A DNA stretch of 61,781 bases. Source: Syntrophobacter sp. SbD2. GTDB taxonomy: Bacteria; Desulfobacterota; Binatia; UBA9968. Below the pieces are notes generated by a model that saw nothing but the letters and a program-made list of their open reading frames with translations, had not been told where the DNA came from and did not search any database. Below, one piece after another: positions 16,321 to 26,351 of this stretch (within the stretch, counting starts at the first letter, position 1; each line of letters begins with the position of its first letter). Where the stretch lies: positions 1-61,781 of the forward strand of contig CAMDBU010000012.1 of the NCBI GenBank assembly GCA_945889495.1. Direction: 5' to 3'. The position numbers and the translations under genes are program-made.

Positions 16321-18033
16321 ATGCACGGCGGACAAGTGATGTTGAAGGCGATCGAACGGAGCGGCATCGATTTTATTTTATCCTCACCGGGCTCGGAGTG
16401 GCCGCCGGTGTGGGAGGCGCTGGCCGAAGCCGCCGCGCGCGGCGCGCAGAAACCCAAGTACATCAACTGCCGCCACGAAGCGGTGGCCGTCGCCATGGCC
16501 GCGGGTTATACGAAAGTCACCAACCGGCCGCAAGTCGTCATGCTCCACGCCACCGCCGGACCATTGAACGCCGCTATGACGCTGCGCGCGGCGCTGCACG
16601 AGCGCACGCCCATGGTGATCATCAGCGGCGAGATCGCCGCCTACGGCGAGAACACTAAAGTCGCCGATCCCGGCGGCCAGTGGTTGCACGATCTCACCGA
16701 TCTCGGTGGCTCGCCCGATCTCTTGCGCGGCTGCGTCAAGTGGGCCGACCGGATTTCGTCGGTGGAGTTGCTCGGCCCGACCATCGAGCGCGCCGTGCGC
16801 ATCGCCATGGAGCCGCCCATGGGGCCGGTGCTGATCGGCATCCCCTTCGAGTGCATGATGGAGCAAGTCGACGACATCGATCATGGCAAGGCCAACGAAG
16901 TGGCGCGCGCCCACGCCGTCGACGACGCCAGCATCGACAAAGCGTTAAATCTCATCGCCGCGGCGAAAAATCCCCTGGCATTGACTGAACATGTTGGCGG
17001 CGATCCGCGCGCCGTGGAGCGCCTGGTCGAGCTCTGCGAGCTCTTCGGCATTCCGGTGATGGAAACTTACCGCCCGGCGTTCATGAATTTCCCGCGCACC
17101 CATCCGCTCTATTTGCATCACGATCCCAAGGCGGTGGACGCGGCCGATTTGATCCTCATGGTCGATGCCGTGACGCCATGGTATCCGGCCAGCAAACCAC
17201 CCAAGAACGCCAGAGTGATTTCCATCAGCGACGAGTTCCCCAACTCGCGCCTGCCCTATTGGGGCTACAACGTCGATCTCGCCCTGGTCGCTCCGCCGGC
17301 GTCGACCCTCGGCCAGTTGGTGCATAAGGCCAAAGCTTCCGAAGCGGTTGCCGCCAACCGAATAAGCTATCAGGCGCGCGCGGCGCGTACCGGCGAGCAG
17401 CACAACAGTTACTTTGGCAAGCTCAAGGAAGACGCCCAGAAGCATTCTACTGATGAACCCATCGACCCGCGCTGGGCGGTGCATGCGCTCGGCCAGGCTC
17501 TGCCGGCCAACTCGGTGATCTCGGAAGAGACCACCGTCTATCGCGGCCTGATCCAAGAAGCGATCCCGCGCAGTCAGACCCAATCCTACTTCGCCCGCAT
17601 CACCGGCGGCTTGGGCGTCGGCTTGAGCTACGCGCTCGGCGTGAAGTTAGCCATGCCCGACCGACCGGTGTTCGCGCTCATCGGCGACGGCGCCTTTCAT
17701 TACAACGCCGTGCCGTCATGCCTGGGCGTCGCCGAAGAATACGGCCTGCCGATCCACGCGGTGATTTTCAACAACGGCCGCTACCTGTCCATGGAAACCA
17801 GCTTGATCAAATACTTCCCCGACGGCGCGGCCAAATCCACCGGCGTCCACTTCGGCGCCGAGATCGGCCCGCGCCCCGACTACCAACACTATGCCAAAGC
17901 CCATGGCGGCGAAGGCTTCCGGGTCACCAAACCGGAAGAGATCAAGCTTGCCATCGAGCAAGCGTTGAAATGCGAGAAGGAAAAAAAGCTAACGGTCACC
18001 GACTTGGTGCTAAGCGACTTTAATCCGCGCTAA
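16321..18033 (+). CDS. Thiamine-diphosphate-dependent enzyme (acetolactate synthase/benzoylformate decarboxylase superfamily)
   Basis: 570 residues from ATG 16321 with AAGGAGA upstream. It has the three-domain layout: an N-terminal pyrimidine-binding domain with cofactor-activating Glu53 ('NCRHEAVAVAMAAGY'), a central Rossmann domain, and a C-terminal PP domain with 'GDGAFHYNAVPSC...FNNGRYLS', the GDG-to-NN metal/ThDP motif. The family includes acetolactate synthase, oxalyl-CoA, sulfopyruvate and benzoylformate decarboxylases; no feature I can see settles the substrate. No small regulatory subunit gene follows. Confidence 0.82.
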   Translation: MHGGQVMLKAIERSGIDFILSSPGSEWPPVWEALAEAAARGAQKPKYINCRHEAVAVAMAAGYTKVTNRPQVVMLHATAGPLNAAMTLRAALHERTPMVIISGEIAAYGENTKVADPGGQWLHDLTDLGGSPDLLRGCVKWADRISSVELLGPTIERAVRIAMEPPMGPVLIGIPFECMMEQVDDIDHGKANEVARAHAVDDASIDKALNLIAAAKNPLALTEHVGGDPRAVERLVELCELFGIPVMETYRPAFMNFPRTHPLYLHHDPKAVDAADLILMVDAVTPWYPASKPPKNARVISISDEFPNSRLPYWGYNVDLALVAPPASTLGQLVHKAKASEAVAANRISYQARAARTGEQHNSYFGKLKEDAQKHSTDEPIDPRWAVHALGQALPANSVISEETTVYRGLIQEAIPRSQTQSYFARITGGLGVGLSYALGVKLAMPDRPVFALIGDGAFHYNAVPSCLGVAEEYGLPIHAVIFNNGRYLSMETSLIKYFPDGAAKSTGVHFGAEIGPRPDYQHYAKAHGGEGFRVTKPEEIKLAIEQALKCEKEKKLTVTDLVLSDFNPR

Positions 18034-18066
18034 CATTAATGAAATGGCTAGACAAACTTATACCAC

Positions 18067-18924
18067 CTAGGCCGCCGTCCCGTTGACGACCGTCAGTTCG
18101 ATCTCCGCGCGCAGCTCAGAGGTCACCGCGTTGCCGCGAAAGCTGCCGCTCACGGGTGCCGCCAATAGAGAATCCCCGGCGGCCGCGATCGCCACATGGC
18201 GATCGGTTACCGCCAGACCCTGACTCGGATCGTAGCCGCGCCACCCAACGCCCGGCAGATAGACTTCGCCCCAGGAGTGCAGCGAGAGCCGATCCCGTGC
18301 GTTGCCGTCGTCGTAATAGCCGTTGACGAAACGGCTCGCGATCCCAACATAGCGGCAAGCGACGATGAATAGAACCGCCAGATCGCGGTTCGACCCAGTC
18401 CGGCTCAAATAGGTCTCCTCAGCGCTTTTTGACGCCCCGACTCCCCGTTCGATGGGTTGGAAGCCTTCGGAAATTTCGCGCGTCAGCATGGTCAGGAAAC
18501 GCAAGGTTTTCCATTCCGTCTTATTGGCGACGTAACGGGCGAACTGTTCGACCAAATGGCTTTCCTGGTGCCGCGCCGTGTAAGGGGCGAGATAGGCTTG
18601 GAGCGGATCTTGGTAGCTCACCGGCAGTCGGTCGGCTCGTTCGGCGAGCACATAATTAAACGGGTTACGGTAGCGGGTGATAACCTTGGCGCGGCTTTCG
18701 ACCGTCAGTTTTTCCGTCAAACCGTCGAACCAAACGCTCTCGACGATGTTGCCGTCGGTATCGAGCCCGTCGGTGGATCCGCTTGGCCGGGGCTCCACCG
18801 TGGAGTCGAAACTGGTCACATGTTGCACGGCGTCGCAGCGCGGATGAATGCGCAGACGATGCAATTCGAGAAACACCGGCCGGCTATAGGTGTAAGTGGT
18901 GGTGTGCTTGATTTCGAAGAGCAT
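18067..18924 (-). CDS. Transglutaminase-like protein with the catalytic Cys replaced by Asn
   Basis: 285 residues from ATG 18924. The N-terminal Bact_transglu_N domain ('MLFEIKHTTTYTYSRPVFLELHRLRIHPR') precedes a transglutaminase core. Where relatives have G-x-C-R-D, this protein has 'GSNRDLAVLFI', with Asn179 at the nucleophile position (codon AAC, minus strand 18388-18390). His216 ('LHSWGEVYLPG') and Asp232 ('YDPSQGL') are kept. It is the last gene of a three-gene minus-strand operon after the ATP-grasp and alpha-E genes (gaps 47 and 43 bp). The fold appears intact, so a binding role is more likely than decay. Confidence 0.85.
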   Translation of the reverse strand: MLFEIKHTTTYTYSRPVFLELHRLRIHPRCDAVQHVTSFDSTVEPRPSGSTDGLDTDGNIVESVWFDGLTEKLTVESRAKVITRYRNPFNYVLAERADRLPVSYQDPLQAYLAPYTARHQESHLVEQFARYVANKTEWKTLRFLTMLTREISEGFQPIERGVGASKSAEETYLSRTGSNRDLAVLFIVACRYVGIASRFVNGYYDDGNARDRLSLHSWGEVYLPGVGWRGYDPSQGLAVTDRHVAIAAAGDSLLAAPVSGSFRGNAVTSELRAEIELTVVNGTAA

Positions 18925-18967
18925 GATGGTATTTCCGCCTAACCTTTGCCGCCGGGGAATGTGCCGC

Positions 18968-19948
18968 TCACTGGCCGACTCGATCCGGCGCGGCGGAACC
19001 CACCGGGCGCAGCGCAAAAAAGGTATCGAAGATGCCCTGATCCACTAAATTCAACTTGGTCTGAAAGGCGTCGAGAAATTCATGCAGGCCGCGCGCGACG
19101 ATCTCATCCGTGTCGGTGTAGGCCAACTCCGCGCGCAGTTGGCCCAAGCGTTGCTCAGCGGCATTGCGGAAAATACCCGCGGGCGTGCCGGAAATCGCGT
19201 GCAGCGAATCGTTGGCGGCCGTCAAGCAATAGTGAATCGAGCGCGGAAACTCATGATCCAAAACCAGAAAGTCGATGATCCGCTCCGGCGCGATATGGCC
19301 ATGGCGCTTGCGGTACATTTCCAGAGCGCTCGCCGAACGCAACACCGCGGCCCACTGAATGTCGTCCAAGGGCGTGCCGACGTCGGCCACCGACGGCAGC
19401 AGCATGAAATACTTTACGTCGAGGAGACGGGAAGTCTTATCGGCGCGTTCGAGCAGCCGTCCCATTCGATAGAAATGCCACTCTTCGCCGTGCAGCAGGG
19501 TCGCGTCGGTAATGCCGTGAAACAGCTGGCTGGCTTTTTTCACTTCGCTAAAAAAGCTCGACGGCGACCGCAGCAATTCGCTGGAGGGCACCGCGGCGTT
19601 AACCATCAAATAGCAGCTATTGACCTGCTCCCACATCTCGGGGGAAATCGACTCGCGAATGGTTCGGGCATTCTCCCGCGCCGCGCGCAGGCAAGACACG
19701 ATGGAGTTGGCGTTTTCCCTAGCGAAGGCGAGAAATTTGATGACGTTGTCGCGGCTTGCCACGGAATAGTTCGCCGAGAATGCCCCATCGTCGCCGGAGA
19801 TGTTGACCAGCGGCTGCCACTGCTCCTGGGACTGGCTGGGCAGATCGAGCATCATTTGCAGATTGACGTCGATGAAACGGGCGACGTTATCCGCCCGTTC
19901 CATATAGCGGCTCAACCAGTAAATCGAATTGGCGACTCGGCTTAGCAT
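18968..19948 (-). CDS. Alpha-E domain protein (DUF403)
   Basis: 326 residues, all-helical. The start 'MLSRVANSIYWLSRYMERADNVARFIDVNLQMML' is the signature of alpha-E proteins, and 'WHFYRMGRLLERADKTSRLLDVKYF' near 172 is a second conserved helix. These proteins have no known enzymatic activity. They occur next to, or fused with, circularly permuted ATP-grasp enzymes and transglutaminases, exactly as here. The same domain is fused to an ATP-grasp enzyme at 36176-38686. Confidence 0.88.
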   Translation of the reverse strand: MLSRVANSIYWLSRYMERADNVARFIDVNLQMMLDLPSQSQEQWQPLVNISGDDGAFSANYSVASRDNVIKFLAFARENANSIVSCLRAARENARTIRESISPEMWEQVNSCYLMVNAAVPSSELLRSPSSFFSEVKKASQLFHGITDATLLHGEEWHFYRMGRLLERADKTSRLLDVKYFMLLPSVADVGTPLDDIQWAAVLRSASALEMYRKRHGHIAPERIIDFLVLDHEFPRSIHYCLTAANDSLHAISGTPAGIFRNAAEQRLGQLRAELAYTDTDEIVARGLHEFLDAFQTKLNLVDQGIFDTFFALRPVGSAAPDRVGQ

Positions 19949-19995
19949 TGTTCTAGTGGACCCGCGCGCCTGGCACAGCGCTCACCGGGATCGCT

Positions 19996-21429
19996 TCACG
20001 CCTGTAACACCCAAGTGTCCTTGCTGCCGCCGCCCTGGGAAGAATTGACCACCAAGGAGCCGGCTTTGAGCGCCACCCGAGTCAATCCGCCGGGCAATAC
20101 GTAAATGTCACTGCCGTAAAGCACGTAGGGGCGCAGATCGACATGACGTCCAACGACGCGGCCATCCGAGATCACTGGCACACGCGACAACCCCAAGGTC
20201 GGCTGGGCGATATAGTTGCGCGGGTTTTCCTGGATGCGCCGAGCGAATTCGCTGCGTTCCTCGGCCGTCGAATGCGGCCCTACGAGCATGCCGTAACCGC
20301 CCGATTCGTTGACCGCTTTCACCACCAGCTTATCGAGATTGGCGACCACGTAGGAAAGTTCTTCGGGTTCGGCGCAGATGTGGGTGGGCACGTTGGGAAT
20401 GATGATTTTCTCGCCCAGGTAATATTCAATAATTTTGGGCACGTAGGCGTAGATCGATTTATCGTCGGCGATGCCGGTGCCCGGCGCGTTGGCCAACGCC
20501 ACGCGGCCCTTTTTATAAATTTCCATGAGCCCCGGCACGCCGAGCAGTGAATCGGACCGAAACACCTGGGGGTCGAGAAAATCGTCGTCGATGCGCCGAT
20601 AGAGCACGTCCACCGGCTCGAAACCTTTGGTCGTGCGCATCATGATGCGGTCGTTGACCGCCACCAGATCGCGCCCCTCGACCAATTCAACGCCCATCTG
20701 TTGGGCGAGAAAGGAATGCTCGTAGTAGGCCGAATTGTAAATCCCCGGCGTCAGTACCGCGACTTTCGGCGAGTCCATCGCCGCCGGGAAAAGCGACTGC
20801 AAAGTCGACAGCAGGCGGCTCGGGTATTCGTCCACCGGCCGGACATGGGAGGCCTCGAAGACCTGCGGAAAGGTCCGCTTCATGATCCGGCGATTTTCCA
20901 GGACGTAGGACACACCCGAGGGGCAGCGCAAGTTATCTTCAAGCACATAAATCTGCCCGTCACGGTCGCGCACCAAGTCGGTGCCGGTGATGTGGCACCA
21001 GACCTGTTGCGGTGGGTTGAGACCGATGCATTCCTTGCGAAAAGAGCGCGCCGATTGAATCAGATATTCCGGTACGACTTTGTCCTTGACGATTTTTTGT
21101 TGATGATAAATATCGTCGATGAACAAGTTCAGCGCGTAGACCCGCTGCTTCAGTCCCTTTTCAATCCAATCCCATTCGGCGGCTTCGACAATCCGCGGAA
21201 TCACATCGAAGGGGAAAATTTTCTCGGTGGCGGCGCTGTCATTATAGACGTTGAAAGTAATGCCGTTTTGCAGCAGCAGGCTTTCAGCCGCCGCTTGACG
21301 GGCGAAGAGCTCGCGGTCCGGCAACGATTCGATACGCTCTTTTAGCAAGCGCGCGCCAGGGCGCGGTGTGCTATCGGAGACGAACATTTCGTCATAGAAA
21401 TCTGCCGTTTCGTAGTTTGCGAATTTCAT
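19996..21429 (-). CDS. Circularly permuted type 2 ATP-grasp enzyme
   Basis: 477 residues from ATG 21429 (or 486 from a GTG at 21456). 'FARQAAAESLLLQNGITFNVYND', 'VWCHITGTDLVRDRDGQIYVLEDN', 'PSGVSYVLENRR', 'VVKAVNESGGYGMLVGP' and the terminal 'QGGGSKDTWVL' match the DUF404/DUF407 ATP-grasp family. Members are predicted to ligate an amino or carboxyl group with ATP, giving amide bonds. It is the first gene of the operon with alpha-E and transglutaminase-like genes and is divergent from the glycogen phosphorylase gene. Confidence 0.88.
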   Translation of the reverse strand: MKFANYETADFYDEMFVSDSTPRPGARLLKERIESLPDRELFARQAAAESLLLQNGITFNVYNDSAATEKIFPFDVIPRIVEAAEWDWIEKGLKQRVYALNLFIDDIYHQQKIVKDKVVPEYLIQSARSFRKECIGLNPPQQVWCHITGTDLVRDRDGQIYVLEDNLRCPSGVSYVLENRRIMKRTFPQVFEASHVRPVDEYPSRLLSTLQSLFPAAMDSPKVAVLTPGIYNSAYYEHSFLAQQMGVELVEGRDLVAVNDRIMMRTTKGFEPVDVLYRRIDDDFLDPQVFRSDSLLGVPGLMEIYKKGRVALANAPGTGIADDKSIYAYVPKIIEYYLGEKIIIPNVPTHICAEPEELSYVVANLDKLVVKAVNESGGYGMLVGPHSTAEERSEFARRIQENPRNYIAQPTLGLSRVPVISDGRVVGRHVDLRPYVLYGSDIYVLPGGLTRVALKAGSLVVNSSQGGGSKDTWVLQA

Positions 21430-21804
21430 AGCCGACCCATTACACCGCGTCACCACAGCAATACCACTGAGCTCGATGCAATCAACCCGATTGAACCAAG
21501 GCGAGCAACGACCATGCCAAGGAGTTGCCTAGCAATTTGGCCAGTCGACCGCCTCCATCGCAGGCAAGCGACTGAATTTTCAGCAGCCCGCTGCCCTTAC
21601 TTTGATCACGCTCGGCGCCAATCGACCGCCTGATAACCTTGCCAACCCGTACACGCAGGTTTTCCAACCTGGTATGCATTCTGCTTAATCCGCATCTCAG
21701 AAATCCTGTCGCAAAGCGGACCAAGCGGAAGTTCGCGCGCCAGCAGTCGCGCACGACGCGCTCAATAGCTCCTCGAATCAATACTTCAATGGGGCCATCG
21801 GACC
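21430..21804. other. Divergent intergenic region, 375 bp
   Basis: It lies between the ATP-grasp operon and the phosphorylase gene, so both promoters should be here. A 110-codon open frame on the minus strand (21482-21814) overlaps the phosphorylase start and resembles nothing I know. I see no clear hairpin or member of the periodic repeat families. Confidence 0.5.
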
Positions 21805-23508
21805 ATGATCTCAAAAGAATTCCTACCGCACCACGTCGCCTATTTTTCCATGGAAGTGGGCCTGGACTCTTCGATGCCGACTTATAGTGGCGGCCTCGGC
21901 ATTCTCGCCGGCGACACTTTACGCGCTGCCGCCGATCTCGGCTTGCCCATGGTTGGCGTCACCCTGTTGCACCGCAAAGGCTATTTCCGCCAATCCCTAG
22001 ACGCCCGCGGCAATCAGACCGAAAGCCCGGCCGGGTGGAACTACGAAGAAGCCTTGGAACCGATGGTGCCGCGCGTTTTCGTGCCGATCGCCGGGCGAGC
22101 GGTCATGGTTCGCGCCTGGCGTTACATCGTGCGTGGGGTTTTCGGCCACATCGTGCCGGTCTATTTTCTCGACACCGATTTAAAGGAGAATAATTCTTGG
22201 GAGATGAGCTTGACCGAGGCACTCTACGACGGCGACGCGCGCCACCGTTTGTGCCAGGAAGTGGTCTTGGGCATGGGTGGCGTGGCGATGCTCCAGGCGC
22301 TCGGCTACAAGAACATCGGCACCCATCATATGAACGAGGGCCACGCCGCCTTTCTGACCTTGGCGCTTTTGGAGCAGGACGTGGTGCACGGCGATTTGGC
22401 CGCGGCTGCGCAAAGCGATTGCGAAGCGGTGCGCCAGCACTGTGTTTTCACCACCCACACCCCAGTTCCCGCCGGTCACGATCAGTTCCCCGTCGACCTG
22501 GTCCGCGATGTTCTCGGCGACCAGCGGCTGGCTGCGCTCGAAGCGGTGCGCTGCATCAATAACCGCATGCTCAATATGACCTATCTGGCGCTGCATCTAT
22601 CGCGTTACATAAACGGCGTCGCCATGCGCCATGGAGAAATTTCCCGCGATCTATTCCCCGATCACGCCATCGATTCGATTACCAATGGGGTTCATGCGGC
22701 GACCTGGACGGCGCCGCCGTTGCGCAATTTGTACGACCGCTTCATTCCCGAGTGGCGCCGCGACAACTTCTACCTGCGCTACGCGATCAAGATCCCGCTT
22801 GCCGAAGTGCAACGCGCCCATCGACTGGTGAAACAAGAAATGGTGGCGCAAATCGCCCAGCGCACCGGCGCGCATCTGGCGGAAAAGGTTCTGACCATTT
22901 GCTTTGCCCGGCGCTCCGCCGGCTATAAACGAGCCGATTTGTTGTTTACCGACCTTGAACGGCTCGAAGCCATCGCCGAACGCACCGGTCCCTTCCAGGT
23001 TATCTACAGCGGCAAAGCGCACCCCCACGACCAGGTGGGCAAGGCCATGATCCGGCGGATTTTTGAATTTTCGGAAAAGCTCAAAAACTCGCTGCGCGTC
23101 GTCTACTTGGAAAACTACGATATGGATCTCGCCCGCACGCTCTGCGCCGGTGTCGATCTGTGGTTAAATACCCCGGAACGACCGCTGGAGGCTTCCGGCA
23201 CCAGCGGCATGAAAGCAGCGCTCAACGGCGTGCCCAGTCTCAGTGTATTGGATGGCTGGTGGGTCGAGGGCCACGTCGAAGGCGTAACCGGCTGGGCAAT
23301 CGGCGACGATCGCGAACTGGATATCGCCGGCGAAGCCAAGTCGCTCTACGATAAATTGGAACATGCGATCTTGCCGCTCTACTACGGCAAGCCGGATGGC
23401 TATGCGGAAATTGGCCGATCGGCAATCTCGCTCAATGGTTCCTATTTTCATACCCAGCGCATGGTGCTGCAATATGTCCGCAACGCCTACCTCGGCGTCG
23501 AGCCCTAA
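21805..23508 (+). CDS. glgP: Alpha-glucan (glycogen) phosphorylase, short form
   Basis: A 567-residue member of the alpha-glucan phosphorylase family, which releases glucose-1-phosphate from glycogen. It begins 'HHVAYFSMEVGLDSSMPTYSGGLGILAGDTLRAAADLG' and carries 'EASGTSGMKAALNGVPSLSVLDGWW', with the PLP lysine at Lys470. It is far shorter than the E. coli enzyme (about 800 residues) and resembles the short bacterial/archaeal type. It is followed 46 bp later by the glutaminase gene on the same strand, suggesting co-transcription of glycogen breakdown and glutamine hydrolysis. Confidence 0.88.
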   Translation: MISKEFLPHHVAYFSMEVGLDSSMPTYSGGLGILAGDTLRAAADLGLPMVGVTLLHRKGYFRQSLDARGNQTESPAGWNYEEALEPMVPRVFVPIAGRAVMVRAWRYIVRGVFGHIVPVYFLDTDLKENNSWEMSLTEALYDGDARHRLCQEVVLGMGGVAMLQALGYKNIGTHHMNEGHAAFLTLALLEQDVVHGDLAAAAQSDCEAVRQHCVFTTHTPVPAGHDQFPVDLVRDVLGDQRLAALEAVRCINNRMLNMTYLALHLSRYINGVAMRHGEISRDLFPDHAIDSITNGVHAATWTAPPLRNLYDRFIPEWRRDNFYLRYAIKIPLAEVQRAHRLVKQEMVAQIAQRTGAHLAEKVLTICFARRSAGYKRADLLFTDLERLEAIAERTGPFQVIYSGKAHPHDQVGKAMIRRIFEFSEKLKNSLRVVYLENYDMDLARTLCAGVDLWLNTPERPLEASGTSGMKAALNGVPSLSVLDGWWVEGHVEGVTGWAIGDDRELDIAGEAKSLYDKLEHAILPLYYGKPDGYAEIGRSAISLNGSYFHTQRMVLQYVRNAYLGVEP

Positions 23509-23554
23509 ACCAGAGCAGCGCTGGCGGTGCATTTAGCGATAACAGCCGAGATTT

Positions 23555-25429
23555 ATGACGCGCCAAGAGCAATCTATAACTAATAGACCAGCCGAATCAG
23601 CATTTTCGCCGATTCACAGCGCCCTTGCGCAAATCTATCGCCAATACCGCGATAATTTGTCCGGCCAAGTGGCGAGCTATATCCCCGAACTCGCCAAGGC
23701 CAATCCGGCTCTGTTCGGCATCGCCCTGGCGACACCCGATGGCGAGATTTACCAAGTCGGCGACGCGGGACATCTGTTTACCATCCAATCGATCTCCAAA
23801 CCCTTCGTTTACGCCCTCGCCTTGGAGGACCATGGCATCGACCTGGTGTTGAGCAAAATCGGCGTCGAGCCCAGCGGTGAAGCGTTTAACTCGATCATCT
23901 TCGACGAGCGTACCAACCGGCCGTTCAATCCGATGGTCAATGCCGGCGCCATCGCCACCACGGCATTGATCAAAGGCGCCAACCATGAGCAGCGCCGAGC
24001 GCGCTTGCTGGAAAAATTTTCCAATCTCTGCGGCCGCCCAATTAAGATCGATCGCGCGGTTTACGAATCGGAGCGCAGCACGGGCCATCGCAACCGCGCC
24101 ATCGGCTTCCTCGAACTCAGTGCCGGCATGATCGCTGAACCGATCGACGAACATCTCGACCTTTACTTCGAGCAGTGTTCGATCCTAGTCAGCGCCCGCG
24201 ACTTGGCGGTGATCGCCGCCACCCTAGCCAACAACGGTATCAATCCCTTGACCGGCGTACGGGCGCTCGAAGCCCGCTACATCAAAAATGTTTTCTCGGT
24301 GATGCAGAGTTGCGGCATGTATGACTACTCGGGCGAATGGAGCTATCGCATCGGCATGCCGGCCAAGAGCGGCGTGAGCGGCGGTATTATCGCGGCCTTG
24401 CCGGGCCAACTCGGCATCGGCAGCTTCTCGCCGCTGCTCGATGGCCAAGGCAACAGCTGCCGGAGTATTCAGGTTTGCCAAGAGATTTCCCAACGGTTCA
24501 AACTCCATATGTTCGACATCCGCCCGCCGACCGCGGTGACCGTGCGGCGCGCCTTCCGGGGCGACAAGATCGGTTCGAAGCTTCTCCGCAGCAAAGCCGA
24601 ACAAACCATCCTGACCCGCCAAGGCCGGGCGATTTGCATCTATCCGCTCCAAGGCCATCTCAGTTTCGCCCCCATGGAGCGAGTGCTGCGGCAAATGTCC
24701 AGCGATCTCGATGCCGTCTCGTACCTGATCCTCGATTTCCGCCGCGTCCTCGAAATCGACGACTGCGCCCTGACACTGCTTGGGCAATTGCGCGGCGCCC
24801 TAGCGGCACAGGGCAAAAAACTTATCTTGGCCCATCTGCCGCCATCCGATTCAGCTTATTTGCAACACCGCTCGCCAGCGCCGTGGGACGAGGACAGCAT
24901 CTTTGCCGATAGCGATGCGGCTCTGGAATGGTGCGAAACCGAGCTCATCGCCGCCACCAATACTGCACTCCCTCGAAGCAGCGAGCCGTTACCGTTGGCG
25001 GCGATAGAGATCGTCGCTGGGCTCGACGCCGAGGAATTGGTTTTACTCGAATCGATCGTCGTGAAACGCCATTACGGCGCCCGGGAAAAAATCATCCGCG
25101 AGGGCGACTCAGCGGAGTCGCTCTTCTTGCTCGCCGCTGGCTCGGTCAGCGTTTATCTGAATTTGCCCAACGGCGCGCATGGCAAACGGCTGAGCTCGCT
25201 CAGTCCCGGCCTGGCATTCGGTGAACTGTCGCTGCTCGACGGCCGGCGCAGATCGGCCGATGTGGTCGCCGATCGGGCGGTGGTCTGTTATGTCCTGTCC
25301 ATCGACAGGCTCGACCGACTGGCGGTCGACCACCCCGAGATCAAGCACAAATTGATTCTCAATATCGCCCGCGAACTGGCGACCCGCTTACGCCACGCCG
25401 ACGCCGAGATCCGCACCTTGGCCGACTGA
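23555..25429 (+). CDS. glsA: Glutaminase fused to STAS and cyclic-nucleotide-binding domains
   Basis: 624 residues. Residues 20-325 are a serine-dependent glutaminase (glutamine to glutamate plus ammonia) with Ser79-x-x-Lys82 in 'TIQSISKPFVY' and 'NPMVNAGAI'. Residues ~345-445 form a STAS domain ('VSYLILDFRRVLEIDDCALTLLGQL'), with Asp-Cys where classical anti-anti-sigma factors have the phosphorylated Ser. Residues ~490-615 form a cNMP-binding domain with phosphate-cassette-like 'FGELSLLDGRRRSADV'. Second-messenger control of glutaminase is inferred. It is downstream of glgP and convergent with the PII gene. Confidence 0.88.
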   Translation: MTRQEQSITNRPAESAFSPIHSALAQIYRQYRDNLSGQVASYIPELAKANPALFGIALATPDGEIYQVGDAGHLFTIQSISKPFVYALALEDHGIDLVLSKIGVEPSGEAFNSIIFDERTNRPFNPMVNAGAIATTALIKGANHEQRRARLLEKFSNLCGRPIKIDRAVYESERSTGHRNRAIGFLELSAGMIAEPIDEHLDLYFEQCSILVSARDLAVIAATLANNGINPLTGVRALEARYIKNVFSVMQSCGMYDYSGEWSYRIGMPAKSGVSGGIIAALPGQLGIGSFSPLLDGQGNSCRSIQVCQEISQRFKLHMFDIRPPTAVTVRRAFRGDKIGSKLLRSKAEQTILTRQGRAICIYPLQGHLSFAPMERVLRQMSSDLDAVSYLILDFRRVLEIDDCALTLLGQLRGALAAQGKKLILAHLPPSDSAYLQHRSPAPWDEDSIFADSDAALEWCETELIAATNTALPRSSEPLPLAAIEIVAGLDAEELVLLESIVVKRHYGAREKIIREGDSAESLFLLAAGSVSVYLNLPNGAHGKRLSSLSPGLAFGELSLLDGRRRSADVVADRAVVCYVLSIDRLDRLAVDHPEIKHKLILNIARELATRLRHADAEIRTLAD

Positions 25430-25544
25430 CCGCCGGACTTGAAATTACTCTGAAGCAATCTTCGGTTAAAAGTAATAAAAACTGCCGGGGCCCGTAGCTG
25501 TGAGTCAGCGACAAATGCTCCTTTTGACTTCTATTCAGGAGAAA

Positions 25545-26351
<807 letters not shown>

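Noticed and set aside
21482-21814. 110-codon open frame on the minus strand
   Set aside because: No recognisable motif, overlaps the glycogen phosphorylase start, and occupies a divergent promoter region.
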